Shown here: positions 50,903 to 59,633 of the stretch, one piece after another | How positions within the stretch are numbered: position 1 is the stretch's first letter | How the letters are laid out: the number at the start of each line of letters is the position of its first letter | DNA from: an uncultured Collinsella sp. | GTDB taxonomy: Bacteria; Actinomycetota; Coriobacteriia; Coriobacteriales; Coriobacteriaceae | Length of the DNA stretch: 64,000 bases | NCBI GenBank assembly: GCA_958370325.1 | Contig: CATXJW010000007.1 | Location: 8,091 to 72,090, forward strand | Direction of reading: 5' to 3' | Program-made: the position numbers and the translations under genes | The notes under the pieces: model-generated | What the model was told of the DNA's origin: nothing | The model's database searches: none | What the model saw: the letters and a program-made list of their open reading frames with translations, nothing else

Positions 50903-53260
50903 GTGAAGCTCGATACACTCGAGATTGGAAAGGACGCCGTTGTCGCATCGGTGACATCCGATGATCAGGCGCTCCGACAGCATATTTTGGACATGGGCCT
51001 AACGCCGGGCACCGAAGTCACCATGATGAAATACGCCCCCATGGGCGACCCGCTCGAGATCCGTCTGCGTGGCTACGAGTTGACACTGCGCAAGGACGAT
51101 GCCGCCCGCATTGAGCTCGTGGGCATTCACGATACCGATATGGGTCCGCGCGCTAACGCTGCAATCGGCACGACGGAGCATCCGGCACTCGGCGAGGGGA
51201 CGTATTCGCCCCGTGCGGCAAAAACGGCCGTGCCCGAGGACGCACCGCTGCACTTTGCCCTCGCCGGCAACCAAAACTGCGGTAAGACCACGCTGTTCAA
51301 CCAGCTTACGGGCTCCAACCAGCACGTCGGTAACTTTCCCGGCGTGACGGTCGACCGCAAGGACGGCACTATCCGTAACCACCCCGAGGCGAGCGTTACC
51401 GACCTGCCCGGCATTTACTCCCTGTCGCCGTACACGGGCGAGGAGATTGTGAGCCGCCAGTTTATCCTTGACGAGCATCCCGATGCCATCATCGACATTA
51501 TCGACGCCACCAACATCGAACGTAACCTGTACCTGACACTGCAGCTTATGGAGCTCGACCGCCCCATGGTCATCGCGCTCAACATGATGGACGAGGTGAC
51601 CGCCAATGGTGGTGCCGTAGACGTCAACCTGCTCGAGAGCCTGCTGGGCGTGCCTGTTGTTCCCATTAGCGCTGCCCGCAACGAGGGTATTGGCGAGTTG
51701 GTGGATCATGCCTTGCACGTGGCGCGGTTCCGCGAGCGCCCCGGTCGCCTGGACTTCTGCGCGCCCGATGGTCCAGACGGCGGCGCGCTGCATCGCTGCA
51801 TTCACGGCATCGCCAACCTTATCGAGGACCATGCCGCGACGGCGCATATCCCGGTGCGTTTTGCGGCGACCAAGCTGGTTGAGGGCGACGAGCTGGTGAC
51901 CGAGGCGCTTCACCTGGATCGCAACGAGCTCGACGCCATCGAGCACATCATTACCCAGATGGAGGGCGAGGCCGGCACCGACCGCCTGTCCGCGCTGGCC
52001 GATATGCGCTTTAGCTTTATCGGCGACGTGTGTGGGCGCTGCGTCGTCAAGCCGCACGAGAGCCGCGAGCACGTGCGCTCCGTCAAGATCGACCGCATCC
52101 TGACGGGTCGCTACACAGCCATTCCGGCGTTTCTGGTGATCATGGGCCTCGTCTTTTGGCTGACGTTTGGCGTGATCGGCGCGGCGTTGCAGGGATTCAT
52201 GGAGGACGGCATCGCTGCCATCATCGCCTCGGCCGATGCGGGTCTCAAGGCGTTCGGCACCAACGACGTGGTGCGCTCGCTGGCTGTCGACGGCGTGCTT
52301 ACGGGCGTGGGCAGCGTGCTGACCTTCCTGCCGATTATTGTCGTGCTCTTTTTGTTCCTTTCCATTCTGGAAGACTCCGGATACATGGCACGCGTGGCCT
52401 TTGTCATGGATAAGGTACTGCGTCGCTTTGGCCTTTCGGGCCGCAGCTTCGTCCCCATGCTCGTCGGTTTTGGCTGCACCGTGCCGGCTATCATGTCGAC
52501 CCGTACGCTCCCATCCGAGCACGACCGCAAGATGACGGTCATGCTCACGCCGTTCATGAGCTGCTCGGCCAAGTTGCCGGTCTACGGTCTGCTGTGCGGG
52601 GCGTTTTTCCCGCAGGCGACAGTTCCCGCCATGGTCTCGCTCTATTTGATTGGCATTGCAGTCGGTTGCATCGCGGCTTTGGTGCTCAACCGCACGGCAT
52701 TTAAGGGCGACCCGGTACCGTTTATCATGGAGCTTCCCAACTATCGCCTGCCAAGCGTCAAGACGACGGTGATGCTGGCATGGGATAAGGCCAAGGACTT
52801 TATTACCAAGGCCTTTACCATTATCTTTGCCGCTACGGTGGTCATCTGGTTCCTGCAGACGTTCGACATCCGCTTTAATGTGGTCGCCGATCAGTCGCAG
52901 AGTCTGCTTGCCGGTCTGGGTAGCATCATCGCGCCGGTGTTGGCCCCGCTCGGCTTCGGCGACTGGCGCGCCTCGACGGCGCTCGTCACCGGACTTATCG
53001 CCAAGGAGAGCGTCATCTCGACCCTCACGGTGCTTTTGGGCGCAACGTCGCCCGCGGTGCTGTCAACCATGTTTTCGCCGTTTACCGCCTACGTGTTCCT
53101 GGTCTTTACGCTGCTGTACCCGCCCTGCGTAGCGGCAATCGGCGCCGTCAAGAGTGAGCTGGGCGCGCGCTATGCCGTTGCCGTGTTCGCGTTTCAGGTG
53201 ACGGTCGCCTGGATCGTGGCGTTCCTAGTCCACGGCATTGGCGTGCTGATCGGCTTGTAA
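50903..53260 (+). CDS. feoB: Ferrous iron transporter, FeoA-FeoB fusion
   Basis: Residues 1-75 are a complete FeoA domain (LRQHILDMGLTPGTEVTMM, GDPLEIRLRGYELTLRKDDA). The FeoB GTPase follows with G1 GNQNCGKT at 122-129, GNFPGVTVDRKDG, DLPGIYSLSPYT and NMMDE. The membrane part has about ten helices, with the paired gate motifs VGFGCTVPAIMSTRTL and CSAKLPVYG. The start is GTG after GAAAGGA. The GGTTAGCC and GGTTAACC pair just upstream (50855-50879) could be a metal-regulator site. Confidence 0.93.
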   Translation: MKLDTLEIGKDAVVASVTSDDQALRQHILDMGLTPGTEVTMMKYAPMGDPLEIRLRGYELTLRKDDAARIELVGIHDTDMGPRANAAIGTTEHPALGEGTYSPRAAKTAVPEDAPLHFALAGNQNCGKTTLFNQLTGSNQHVGNFPGVTVDRKDGTIRNHPEASVTDLPGIYSLSPYTGEEIVSRQFILDEHPDAIIDIIDATNIERNLYLTLQLMELDRPMVIALNMMDEVTANGGAVDVNLLESLLGVPVVPISAARNEGIGELVDHALHVARFRERPGRLDFCAPDGPDGGALHRCIHGIANLIEDHAATAHIPVRFAATKLVEGDELVTEALHLDRNELDAIEHIITQMEGEAGTDRLSALADMRFSFIGDVCGRCVVKPHESREHVRSVKIDRILTGRYTAIPAFLVIMGLVFWLTFGVIGAALQGFMEDGIAAIIASADAGLKAFGTNDVVRSLAVDGVLTGVGSVLTFLPIIVVLFLFLSILEDSGYMARVAFVMDKVLRRFGLSGRSFVPMLVGFGCTVPAIMSTRTLPSEHDRKMTVMLTPFMSCSAKLPVYGLLCGAFFPQATVPAMVSLYLIGIAVGCIAALVLNRTAFKGDPVPFIMELPNYRLPSVKTTVMLAWDKAKDFITKAFTIIFAATVVIWFLQTFDIRFNVVADQSQSLLAGLGSIIAPVLAPLGFGDWRASTALVTGLIAKESVISTLTVLLGATSPAVLSTMFSPFTAYVFLVFTLLYPPCVAAIGAVKSELGARYAVAVFAFQVTVAWIVAFLVHGIGVLIGL

Positions 53261-53312
53261 ACAAAGGTTTTGCGAGTGAAGCTCTCCCATACATAGCGCG
53301 ACCACGGGCTAT

Positions 53313-53352
53313 ACTCCTCTGTCAAACAGTTGGTTTGGCGGAGGAGTTTTTT
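53313..53352 (+). terminator. Terminator whose 3' arm contains the ybaK ribosome site
   Basis: ACTCCTCTGTCAAAC pairs fully with GTTTGGCGGAGGAGT (two G-U pairs) around AGTTG, and TTTTT follows. The GGAGGAG of the 3' arm is the Shine-Dalgarno of the next gene, whose ATG is three bases after the T-run. A TATACT sequence overlaps the 5' arm. Confidence 0.75.
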
Positions 53353-53355
53353 GTT

Positions 53356-53838
53356 ATGGCGTTTGATAAGGCGATGGCGCATCTGCGGGCGAAGGGCTTT
53401 GGCGACCGTGTGATCGTGCCACAAGAGGAGACGGCGACCGTCGACGAGGCTGCGGCAGCGCTGGGGACGGCGCCGGCGCAGATCGCGAAGACGATGGCGT
53501 TCGATGTCGACGGCGCGGCAGTGCTCGTGCTGTGTGCCGGGGATGTGCGTGTCAACAGCTCCAAGTTCAAGAAGTTCTTCCACGGCAAGCCGCATATGAT
53601 TCCCGGCGCTGCGGTCGAGGAAGCTGTAGGTCATGCGCCCGGCGGCGTTTGCCCCTTTGGCATCAACGAAGGCGTGGCGGTGTATCTGGACGAATCTCTC
53701 AAGCGATTCGACACCGTCTACCCGGCCTGTGGCGATGACCACAGCGGCGTGGCGCTTTCTGTGCCCGAACTCGAGGCAGCGTCTGACGCCCAGGGTTGGG
53801 TCGACGTTTGCCGTGGGTGGGAGCAACCGATGGCGTAG
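53356..53838 (+). CDS. ybaK: YbaK/EbsC-family aminoacyl-tRNA deacylase
   Basis: The YbaK fold is recognisable from VDEAAAALGTAPAQIAKTMAFDVDG with its conserved Lys, VLVLCAGDVRVNSSKFKKFF and PGGVCPFGINEG. Relatives clear Cys- or Ala-mischarged tRNA-Pro or Ser-type errors; the exact specificity cannot be assigned. It is 160 aa. Confidence 0.88.
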   Translation: MAFDKAMAHLRAKGFGDRVIVPQEETATVDEAAAALGTAPAQIAKTMAFDVDGAAVLVLCAGDVRVNSSKFKKFFHGKPHMIPGAAVEEAVGHAPGGVCPFGINEGVAVYLDESLKRFDTVYPACGDDHSGVALSVPELEAASDAQGWVDVCRGWEQPMA

Positions 53839-53941
53839 GCCCCCGTGTGTCGAACTGTTTTCGGCTCCATGTCCGTTGCTGACGGATGCGGGACCGTTGC
53901 TATATAATCGCCTCCGCTCAAAATGATTGGAGACGTTATAT

Positions 53942-55138
53942 ATGAGTCAGGCAAGGCAAGACGGTATCGCGCTCAAGCAGTGGCTCCCGCTCATCGGGCT
54001 CACCTGCTGTGCGTTCGTGTTCAACACGTCGGAGTTCATGCCCATCGGCCTTCTGACTGATATCGCCGCGTCGTTCTCGCTCACCGAGGCCCAGGCAGGC
54101 ATCATGATTTCGGTTTACGCCTGGGGCGTCATGCTGCTGTCGTTGCCGCTCATGGTGTTTGCCTCGCGCTTTGAGTTCAAGCGGATGCTGCTGGGCGTGC
54201 TTGCCGTGTTCTCGCTGGGCCAGTTCCTGTCCGCCGTGGCGCCGACCTATCCCATTCTGGTCTGCGCACGCCTGGTGGTCGCTTGCGCACATGCCGTGTT
54301 CTGGTCGGTTGCCTCGATTATGGCCTCGCGTCTGGTTGACACGCGCCACGGGGCGCTCGCCATCAGCATGATCGCCACGGGCTCGTCCATCGCGCAGATC
54401 TTTGGCCTGCCGATCGGTCGCGCCATTGGCCTGGCCGTGGGCTGGCGCATGACGTTTGCCGTGGTTGGGACCCTCTCTGCCGCCGCGGTGGTGTACCAGG
54501 CAGCGGTGTTTCCGGTTATGCCGGCGGGTGAGCGCTTTACCGTCAAACAGCTGCCCGAGCTGCTCAAGAACCCGTTCCTTATCGCGCTCTACGCGGTCAC
54601 GGTGTTCATGGCGACCGGCTACTACGCGGGTTACAGCTATATCGAGCCGTTCCTGGCACAGGTCGCGCACGTCGACGCGGGCGCCATCACCATGACGCTG
54701 ACGGCGTTCGGCTGCTCTGGTCTGCTCGGAAGCTGGCTGTTCGGCCGTCTGTTTGACGGGCACCGTCTCCCGTTCTTGGCTATTACACTCTCCGGCGTGC
54801 CAGCGGCCCTGCTGCTCATGGGTCCGGTTGCATCGTCGCTCGTCGCCGTTCTCGCTGTTTGTGCGCTATGGGGCTGCTGCGCCACGGCCTTCAATGTGGC
54901 GTTCCAGGCCGAGCTCATCAAGTACACGCCGGCGGACTCGTCGGCTGTCGCCATGTCGATCTTTTCGGGCCTGTTCAATCTGGGTATCGGCACGGGCACC
55001 GCGATCGGCGGCGCCGTGGTTTCGGGTCCCGGCATCGCCTGGATTGGCTTCGCGGGCGGGGCGATTGCCGTCGTGGGCGTCATCCTCGCCATCACGGTGC
55101 TATTCCCGGCCATACGCCGCGCAAAGCCTGTCGCCTAA
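53942..55138 (+). CDS. MFS transporter, sugar-efflux (SotB/AraJ) type
   Basis: Twelve predicted helices over 398 aa. The N-terminal FNTSEFMPIGLLTDIA and the motif GVMLLSLPLMVFASRFEFKRMLLG are typical of the DHA1 sugar/drug efflux branch that includes SotB and AraJ. GGAGAC precedes ATG 53942, and a TATAAT lies at 53903-53908. It is followed by a very strong hairpin. Confidence 0.85.
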   Translation: MSQARQDGIALKQWLPLIGLTCCAFVFNTSEFMPIGLLTDIAASFSLTEAQAGIMISVYAWGVMLLSLPLMVFASRFEFKRMLLGVLAVFSLGQFLSAVAPTYPILVCARLVVACAHAVFWSVASIMASRLVDTRHGALAISMIATGSSIAQIFGLPIGRAIGLAVGWRMTFAVVGTLSAAAVVYQAAVFPVMPAGERFTVKQLPELLKNPFLIALYAVTVFMATGYYAGYSYIEPFLAQVAHVDAGAITMTLTAFGCSGLLGSWLFGRLFDGHRLPFLAITLSGVPAALLLMGPVASSLVAVLAVCALWGCCATAFNVAFQAELIKYTPADSSAVAMSIFSGLFNLGIGTGTAIGGAVVSGPGIAWIGFAGGAIAVVGVILAITVLFPAIRRAKPVA

Positions 55139-55153
55139 TCACGTTCCCTTATC

Positions 55154-55220
55154 AGTTGCGGTGGAATAGTTCCTGGTTAAGGCCTCTGAAGGCTCAAACA
55201 GGAACTATTCCACCGCAACT
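55154..55220. terminator. Perfect 22-bp inverted repeat after the MFS gene
   Basis: Arms at 55154-55175 and 55199-55220 are exact inverses; the 23-base loop contains AGGCCT and AAGGCT. TTATTTT follows. It is longer than a normal terminator, so it may be a mobile palindrome used as one. Confidence 0.7.
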
Positions 55221-55291
55221 TATTTTGGGGAAGAGGATACAAGCCGGGCATACAATGGATGCCGTTGTGTTGAGCTTACCGGGAGGTTGCT

Positions 55292-56668
55292 ATGTGGGCA
55301 TACGAGACGACGTTCTATCAGATCTATCCACTGGGCTTTTGCGGAGCTCCGCGCGAAAACGCCGCTCCCGTTGCCGAGGATGAACTCGCCCAGGCTGCCA
55401 ACGCCGCGCCCAACCCCGATGCTCCGATTATGAAAATCGCCCAATGGACCGACTACCTGCAAGAGCTCGGCATCGGTGCTGTGCTCATTAACCCGCCGCT
55501 CGAGTCTGATAGCCACGGCTACGATACACGCAGCCTGCGCCACGTCGACCGTCGCCTGGGTGGGGATGCCGATTTTGCCGCCGTGTGTGAGACGCTGCAT
55601 GCCCACGGCATCCGTGTGGTGCTCGATGCCGTCTTCAACCACGTCGGTCGCGGCTTTTGGGCCTTCCGTGATGTGCAGGAGCGCAAGTGGGATTCGCCGT
55701 ACAAGGACTGGTTCCACATCAGCTTTGACGGCGACTCGTGCTACGGCGACGGCTTTTGGTACGAGGGCTGGGAGGGCCATTTTGAGCTCGTGAAGCTCAA
55801 CCTGCAAAACCCCGTCGTGGTCGATTACCTGCTCGAGTCTGTGCGCCGTTGGGCCGAGGTCTTTGGCGTCGACGGCCTGCGCTTGGACGTCGCCTATATG
55901 CTCGACCGCGATTTCATGCGTCGTTTGCATAGCTTTGCCCGTGAGCTCAAGCCCGACTTCGTGCTGATCGGCGAGACGCTCCACGGCGACTACAACCAGA
56001 TCGTCAACGACGAGATGCTCGACTCCTGCACCAACTACGAGTGCTACAAGGGCCTGTACTCCAGCTTTAACTCGGTCAACATGTTCGAGATTGCCCATTC
56101 ACTGCATCGCCAGTTTGGCGGCGATCCGTGGTGCATCTACCGCGGCAAACATCTGCTGTCGTTTGCCGACAACCACGACGTGCCGCGCCTGGCGAGCATC
56201 CTGACGGACAAGTCCTGCCTGCGCCCCGCCTACGGCATGCTCTTTGGCATGCCGGGCATCCCATGCGTCTACTATGGCAGCGAGTGGGGGATTGCCGGCG
56301 AAAAGGGCGGCCCCGATGGTGACTGGGCGCTGCGACCTGCGCTCGATGAGCCTGCGCCCAACGAGCTGACGGCATTTGTTAAGCGGCTCGCGCACCTACG
56401 CTCGGCAAACGACGCGGCGGCCCGTGCCCTCAACTACGGCGCGTACCGCAACGTGGTGATCCAGAACAAGCAGCTGCTGTTCGAGCGCACCTGCGACGAC
56501 GCGACGGTGCTCGTGGCGGTCAATGCCGTGAACGAGCCCTATACCTTTGGAGCCGGCGAGCTCAACGGCTCCTTCGTCGACCTGCTTGCCGACGATGCGC
56601 CCACGGTCGAGCTTACGGGTACTCTCGAGCTTGCACCCTATGAGGTGCGCTATCTGCTGAGGGCCTAG
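55292..56668 (+). CDS. GH13 alpha-glucosidase/amylase-like enzyme
   Basis: The four GH13 motifs are present: DAVFNHVG, DGLRLDVAY (nucleophile D199), LIGETLHG (acid/base E228) and FADNHDVPR (D296). There is no signal peptide, so it probably cleaves imported maltodextrins, like cyclomaltodextrinases or neopullulanases. The C-terminal beta domain is short. Three bases separate it from the next gene. Confidence 0.88.
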   Translation: MWAYETTFYQIYPLGFCGAPRENAAPVAEDELAQAANAAPNPDAPIMKIAQWTDYLQELGIGAVLINPPLESDSHGYDTRSLRHVDRRLGGDADFAAVCETLHAHGIRVVLDAVFNHVGRGFWAFRDVQERKWDSPYKDWFHISFDGDSCYGDGFWYEGWEGHFELVKLNLQNPVVVDYLLESVRRWAEVFGVDGLRLDVAYMLDRDFMRRLHSFARELKPDFVLIGETLHGDYNQIVNDEMLDSCTNYECYKGLYSSFNSVNMFEIAHSLHRQFGGDPWCIYRGKHLLSFADNHDVPRLASILTDKSCLRPAYGMLFGMPGIPCVYYGSEWGIAGEKGGPDGDWALRPALDEPAPNELTAFVKRLAHLRSANDAAARALNYGAYRNVVIQNKQLLFERTCDDATVLVAVNAVNEPYTFGAGELNGSFVDLLADDAPTVELTGTLELAPYEVRYLLRA

Positions 56669-56671
56669 CCC

Positions 56672-57235
56672 ATGCCTGTGTCTGACGAGGGCTATCAGCA
56701 TATTGAGCATGGGTTTGAGCCCGTGTTCGACCGGCGCTCGCGCCTTTTGGTGTTGGGGTCGTTTCCCTCGGTGCTCTCGCGCGCCAACGCCTTCTATTAC
56801 GGCAATCCCCAGAACCGCTTTTGGCGCGTGATGGCCGCGTGCCTTGGCGCGCCCATGCCGCCCAACGAGGGCGACCCTTTGGCAAGCGGTGAGCCCGCGA
56901 CGCTCGATGCCTCGATTGCCGTCAAGCGGGCTATGCTGCTCAACGGCGGTGTAGCCCTGTGGGACGTGATCGAGAGTTGTGACATCAAGGGCTCGAGTGA
57001 CGCGAGCATTCGTAACGTTGAGCCGGCGCATATCGAGCGTATTACCGGCGCAGCTCCTATCGAGCAGGTGGTCTGTAACGGCGGCACGGCAGGGCGGCTC
57101 TACAAGCGCTACCTGCAAGAGCGCACCGGGCTGCCGGCCATCGTTCTGCCGTCGACGAGTCCCGCCAATGCGGCATGGCGCCTGGAACGCCTTGTTGAGC
57201 GCTGGCGCGATGCCGTTGATTGGGGCGCTCGTTAG
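56672..57235 (+). CDS. Uracil-DNA-glycosylase superfamily, hypoxanthine-DNA glycosylase type
   Basis: LLVLGSFPSVLSR, YYGNPQNRFWRVM and the C-terminal LPSTSPANAAW match family 6 of the UDG superfamily, which removes hypoxanthine (deaminated adenine). The protein is 187 aa and cytosolic. Together with rdgB it would protect the genome from inosine. It is probably co-transcribed with the amylase gene, although the functions are unrelated. Confidence 0.8.
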   Translation: MPVSDEGYQHIEHGFEPVFDRRSRLLVLGSFPSVLSRANAFYYGNPQNRFWRVMAACLGAPMPPNEGDPLASGEPATLDASIAVKRAMLLNGGVALWDVIESCDIKGSSDASIRNVEPAHIERITGAAPIEQVVCNGGTAGRLYKRYLQERTGLPAIVLPSTSPANAAWRLERLVERWRDAVDWGAR

Positions 57236-57236
57236 T

Positions 57237-57899
57237 TTAAATATTTGATTGAGCGTGAGCGCTAAGGCGTTTTATAACGGCTTGCCAGATTGGCGCCGGC
57301 ACGGCTGGCTCGGCAAAAACCATGCCATTGGTGTCGACGTCCTCGGCACTGCCGCCGCCGAGTCGCTGCGCATGCTCAACCGAGCAACCCATACGCACCG
57401 CACCCACGAGCTTGTCCATAGCTTCGGAAAACGGTCGGCGCAAGAGGCCCATGCGTGGGGAGCGGCAAAGCGCTGCGATGCCGGCGCCGGTGCAGACGAC
57501 AATGCCACCGCACCACGACAACCCCCGACGCTCGCACGCTTTCCGCAGATGGCCAACGACCGTGTGCGCCCGCTCGGGACTCCCACAGCCGGCTTGAACA
57601 ACGACATAGACGCGCGTTTCCGTGCCCCCAAGGCAATCAAGCGCCTGCTCAACGACGCTCATCGCCTCGTTATTGAGCGCATTCTCAACAGCGAATACAA
57701 TGCCGTCCGCAGTGCTGCCGCCATCATCCGTCCCCAGAGCGACCGGGCGGGGGAGCGAAGTACCGGAAAGCCGGGCATAGGCGGCGATGGCATCCTGGAG
57801 GTCCCAAAGCAAAAACTCAAGATCGGCGCTATCGGGAATACTGATATGCGCAATGGATTGCGGCGTTTTGGGCTTATCGCCGCGTGCGATCGCCTCCAT
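57237..57899 (-). CDS. Conserved-looking protein of unknown function
   Basis: A 220-residue soluble protein I cannot name. The middle has Rossmann-like alternation (TRVYVVVQAGCGSPERAHTVV, then LSWCGGIVVCTGAGIAAL). The C-terminal RMGLLRRPFSEAMDKLVGAVRMG recalls flavodoxin/NAD(P)H-reductase-like families, but the evidence is weak. AAAGGAG lies six bases before the ATG, supporting this strand over the overlapping plus-strand frame. It converges on the glycosylase gene. Confidence 0.6.
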   Translation of the reverse strand: MEAIARGDKPKTPQSIAHISIPDSADLEFLLWDLQDAIAAYARLSGTSLPRPVALGTDDGGSTADGIVFAVENALNNEAMSVVEQALDCLGGTETRVYVVVQAGCGSPERAHTVVGHLRKACERRGLSWCGGIVVCTGAGIAALCRSPRMGLLRRPFSEAMDKLVGAVRMGCSVEHAQRLGGGSAEDVDTNGMVFAEPAVPAPIWQAVIKRLSAHAQSNI

Positions 57900-57992
57900 G
57901 CCATCTCCTTTCCAGTCCGTTTCCGTTTAGGTTACACCGTCTGCCAGCCTCCCGCCGCGCTATCCTAGTGCAACCCTTACGAAAGGAACGCC

Positions 57993-59129
57993 ATGCGCCT
58001 GCCCATGAATACTTCGCTTGCCACGCTCAAGCCCTCCGGCATCCGCCGAATCAACGCGCTCGCCGCCCAGCATCCGGGATGTATTGCGCTTGCGCTCGGC
58101 GAGCCTGATTTTTCCACGCCCGACGTGATTAGCGCCGAGGTGACCTCCGCGCTGGACCGCGGTGACACGCATTATCCGCCCAACAACGGCCGCCTTGCCC
58201 TGCGCGAGGCGCTGTCCGCATATATGGGCGACGCGGGCCTGGCGTTTTCCACCGATGAGGTCATCCTGACCGACGGCGCGACCGAGGCCCTGTCGGCAAC
58301 ATTCATGGCTATGCTCAACCCCGGCGACGAGGTCATTATCCCCACGCCGGCCTTTGGCCTGTACGAGAGCATCGTCGTTGCCAACCACGCCAAAGCGGTC
58401 TTTTTGGATACGGAGCCCGCGCAATTTCAGATTGACGAGGACGTGCTTCGTGCCTGCGTGACCCCGGCGACCAAGGCCATCGTCATCTGCTCGCCCAACA
58501 ATCCTACGGGCTGCATCCTCGACGCGGCATCGCTCGACGCCGTGGCGCGCGTAGCGGAGCAGACGGGCATCTACGTAGTCTGCGACGACGTATACAACCG
58601 TCTCGTCTATGTGGACGGCTACGAGCGCTTTGCCCAGCGTCACCCGGAGCTACGCGAGCAGACGGTGGTCATCGAGAGCTTCTCAAAGCCATGGGCCATG
58701 ACCGGCTGGCGCTTGGGTTGGCTCGCAGCCGCAGTTCCCGTTATCGCCGAGATTGCCAAGGCTCACCAATACCTAGTATCGAGTGCCGTCTCCTTCGAAA
58801 TGGACGCCGCAGCTCGAGCCCTTACCGTCGACCCCACCCCCATGCTCAAAGTCTACCGAGCCCGCCGCAAACGCGTGCTCGCAGCCTTAGAAGCCATGGG
58901 CCTCGACGTGGTAGAGCCCTCAGGAGCCTTCTACGCTTTCCCGAGCATCAAACAATTCGGCCTAACAAGCGAAGCCTTCTGCATCAAAGCCATCAAAGAG
59001 GCAAACGTAGCCCTAGTCCCGGGCGACTGCTTCGGCACCGAAGGCCACATCCGCCTAAGCTACTGCGTCTCCGACCAAGATCTGGACGAAGGTCTAAATC
59101 GCCTGTCCACCTTCATTTCAACCTTATAG
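57993..59129 (+). CDS. PLP-dependent class I/II aminotransferase
   Basis: LALGEPDFSTPDVI, THYPPNNGRLALREAL, CSPNNPTGCILD, CDDVYNRLVY and the PLP lysine in SFSKPWAMTGWRLGW define an aspartate/aromatic-type aminotransferase; RLSYC near the end binds the alpha-carboxylate. The substrate is not certain. Codon choice changes abruptly at about nt 58750: the last third prefers GAA, AAA, CTA and GCA/GCC over the GAG/AAG-rich pattern of the first part. Confidence 0.9.
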   Translation: MRLPMNTSLATLKPSGIRRINALAAQHPGCIALALGEPDFSTPDVISAEVTSALDRGDTHYPPNNGRLALREALSAYMGDAGLAFSTDEVILTDGATEALSATFMAMLNPGDEVIIPTPAFGLYESIVVANHAKAVFLDTEPAQFQIDEDVLRACVTPATKAIVICSPNNPTGCILDAASLDAVARVAEQTGIYVVCDDVYNRLVYVDGYERFAQRHPELREQTVVIESFSKPWAMTGWRLGWLAAAVPVIAEIAKAHQYLVSSAVSFEMDAAARALTVDPTPMLKVYRARRKRVLAALEAMGLDVVEPSGAFYAFPSIKQFGLTSEAFCIKAIKEANVALVPGDCFGTEGHIRLSYCVSDQDLDEGLNRLSTFISTL

Positions 59130-59182
59130 CCCAACGGGACGCAACACATCAGCCCACCGACACAAGGGTTATGCGTGGGGCG

Positions 59183-59398
59183 CGTCGCTCAACGGACACG
59201 AGGATTCGCAGCAAAGTTACCGTGGCTCCGGCCGGGAGGGGCAGGGCGAGTTTTCCGTAGATTCCGCACGAGCCGAAGGCCACTTAATGTGGCCTTCGTG
59301 CGAGCCCAGGACTTGACCGAGCGGAAAACTCGCCCTGCCCCTCCCGGTCGGAGCGTATGCAGGGTTTGTGTACGAATCCTCGTGTCCGTTGACCGACG
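59183..59398. repeat. ~216-bp giant hairpin
   Basis: Three nested inverted segments share one axis: 59189-59208 with 59373-59392 (20 bp, perfect), 59225-59257 with 59322-59354 (32 of 33, the odd pair being G-U), and an inner CGAAGGCCAC/GTGGCCTTCG stem at 59274-59298. Reading frames on both strands are mirror images of each other, so coding is unlikely. Confidence 0.85.
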
Positions 59399-59484
59399 CC
59401 GGGGTCCCCGCCATAATACTTTCGGTTCACGCACGAATCCGCTGCCAGAGACAGCCGGCGCAAACGGGCATCGCCCGCGAGCTT

Positions 59485-59620
59485 AATGGGATATCCCGCC
59501 AGCCGAGGTGGTCGAGTAGATATGTCTTCTCGCCCCCGTCGCTCATGCAGCGCGGGGGCTTTCTTTTTGGACATGCCCCCGTCACGTCCTTGTGGCGGAC
59601 CGTGCCCGGAAAGAATTCGA
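59485..59620 (+). promoter_or_regulatory. rplJ leader with terminator-like attenuator
   Basis: The region contains CGCCAGCCGAGGTGG, similar to ribosomal L10-leader blocks, then a GCCCCCG/CGGGGGC hairpin followed by TTTCTTTTT, before the rplJ ribosome site. L10 binding such a leader would give feedback control of rplJL. Confidence 0.5.
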
Positions 59621-59633
59621 GGAGGTGTAATTC

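Noticed and set aside
57249..57968. 239-codon plus-strand frame opposite the unknown minus-strand gene
   Set aside because: No ribosome site and no domain-like pattern, whereas the minus-strand frame has an ideal AAAGGAG.
59175..59434. Short frames in the giant hairpin
   Set aside because: Plus and minus versions are near-copies of each other because the DNA is palindromic; coding is not credible.
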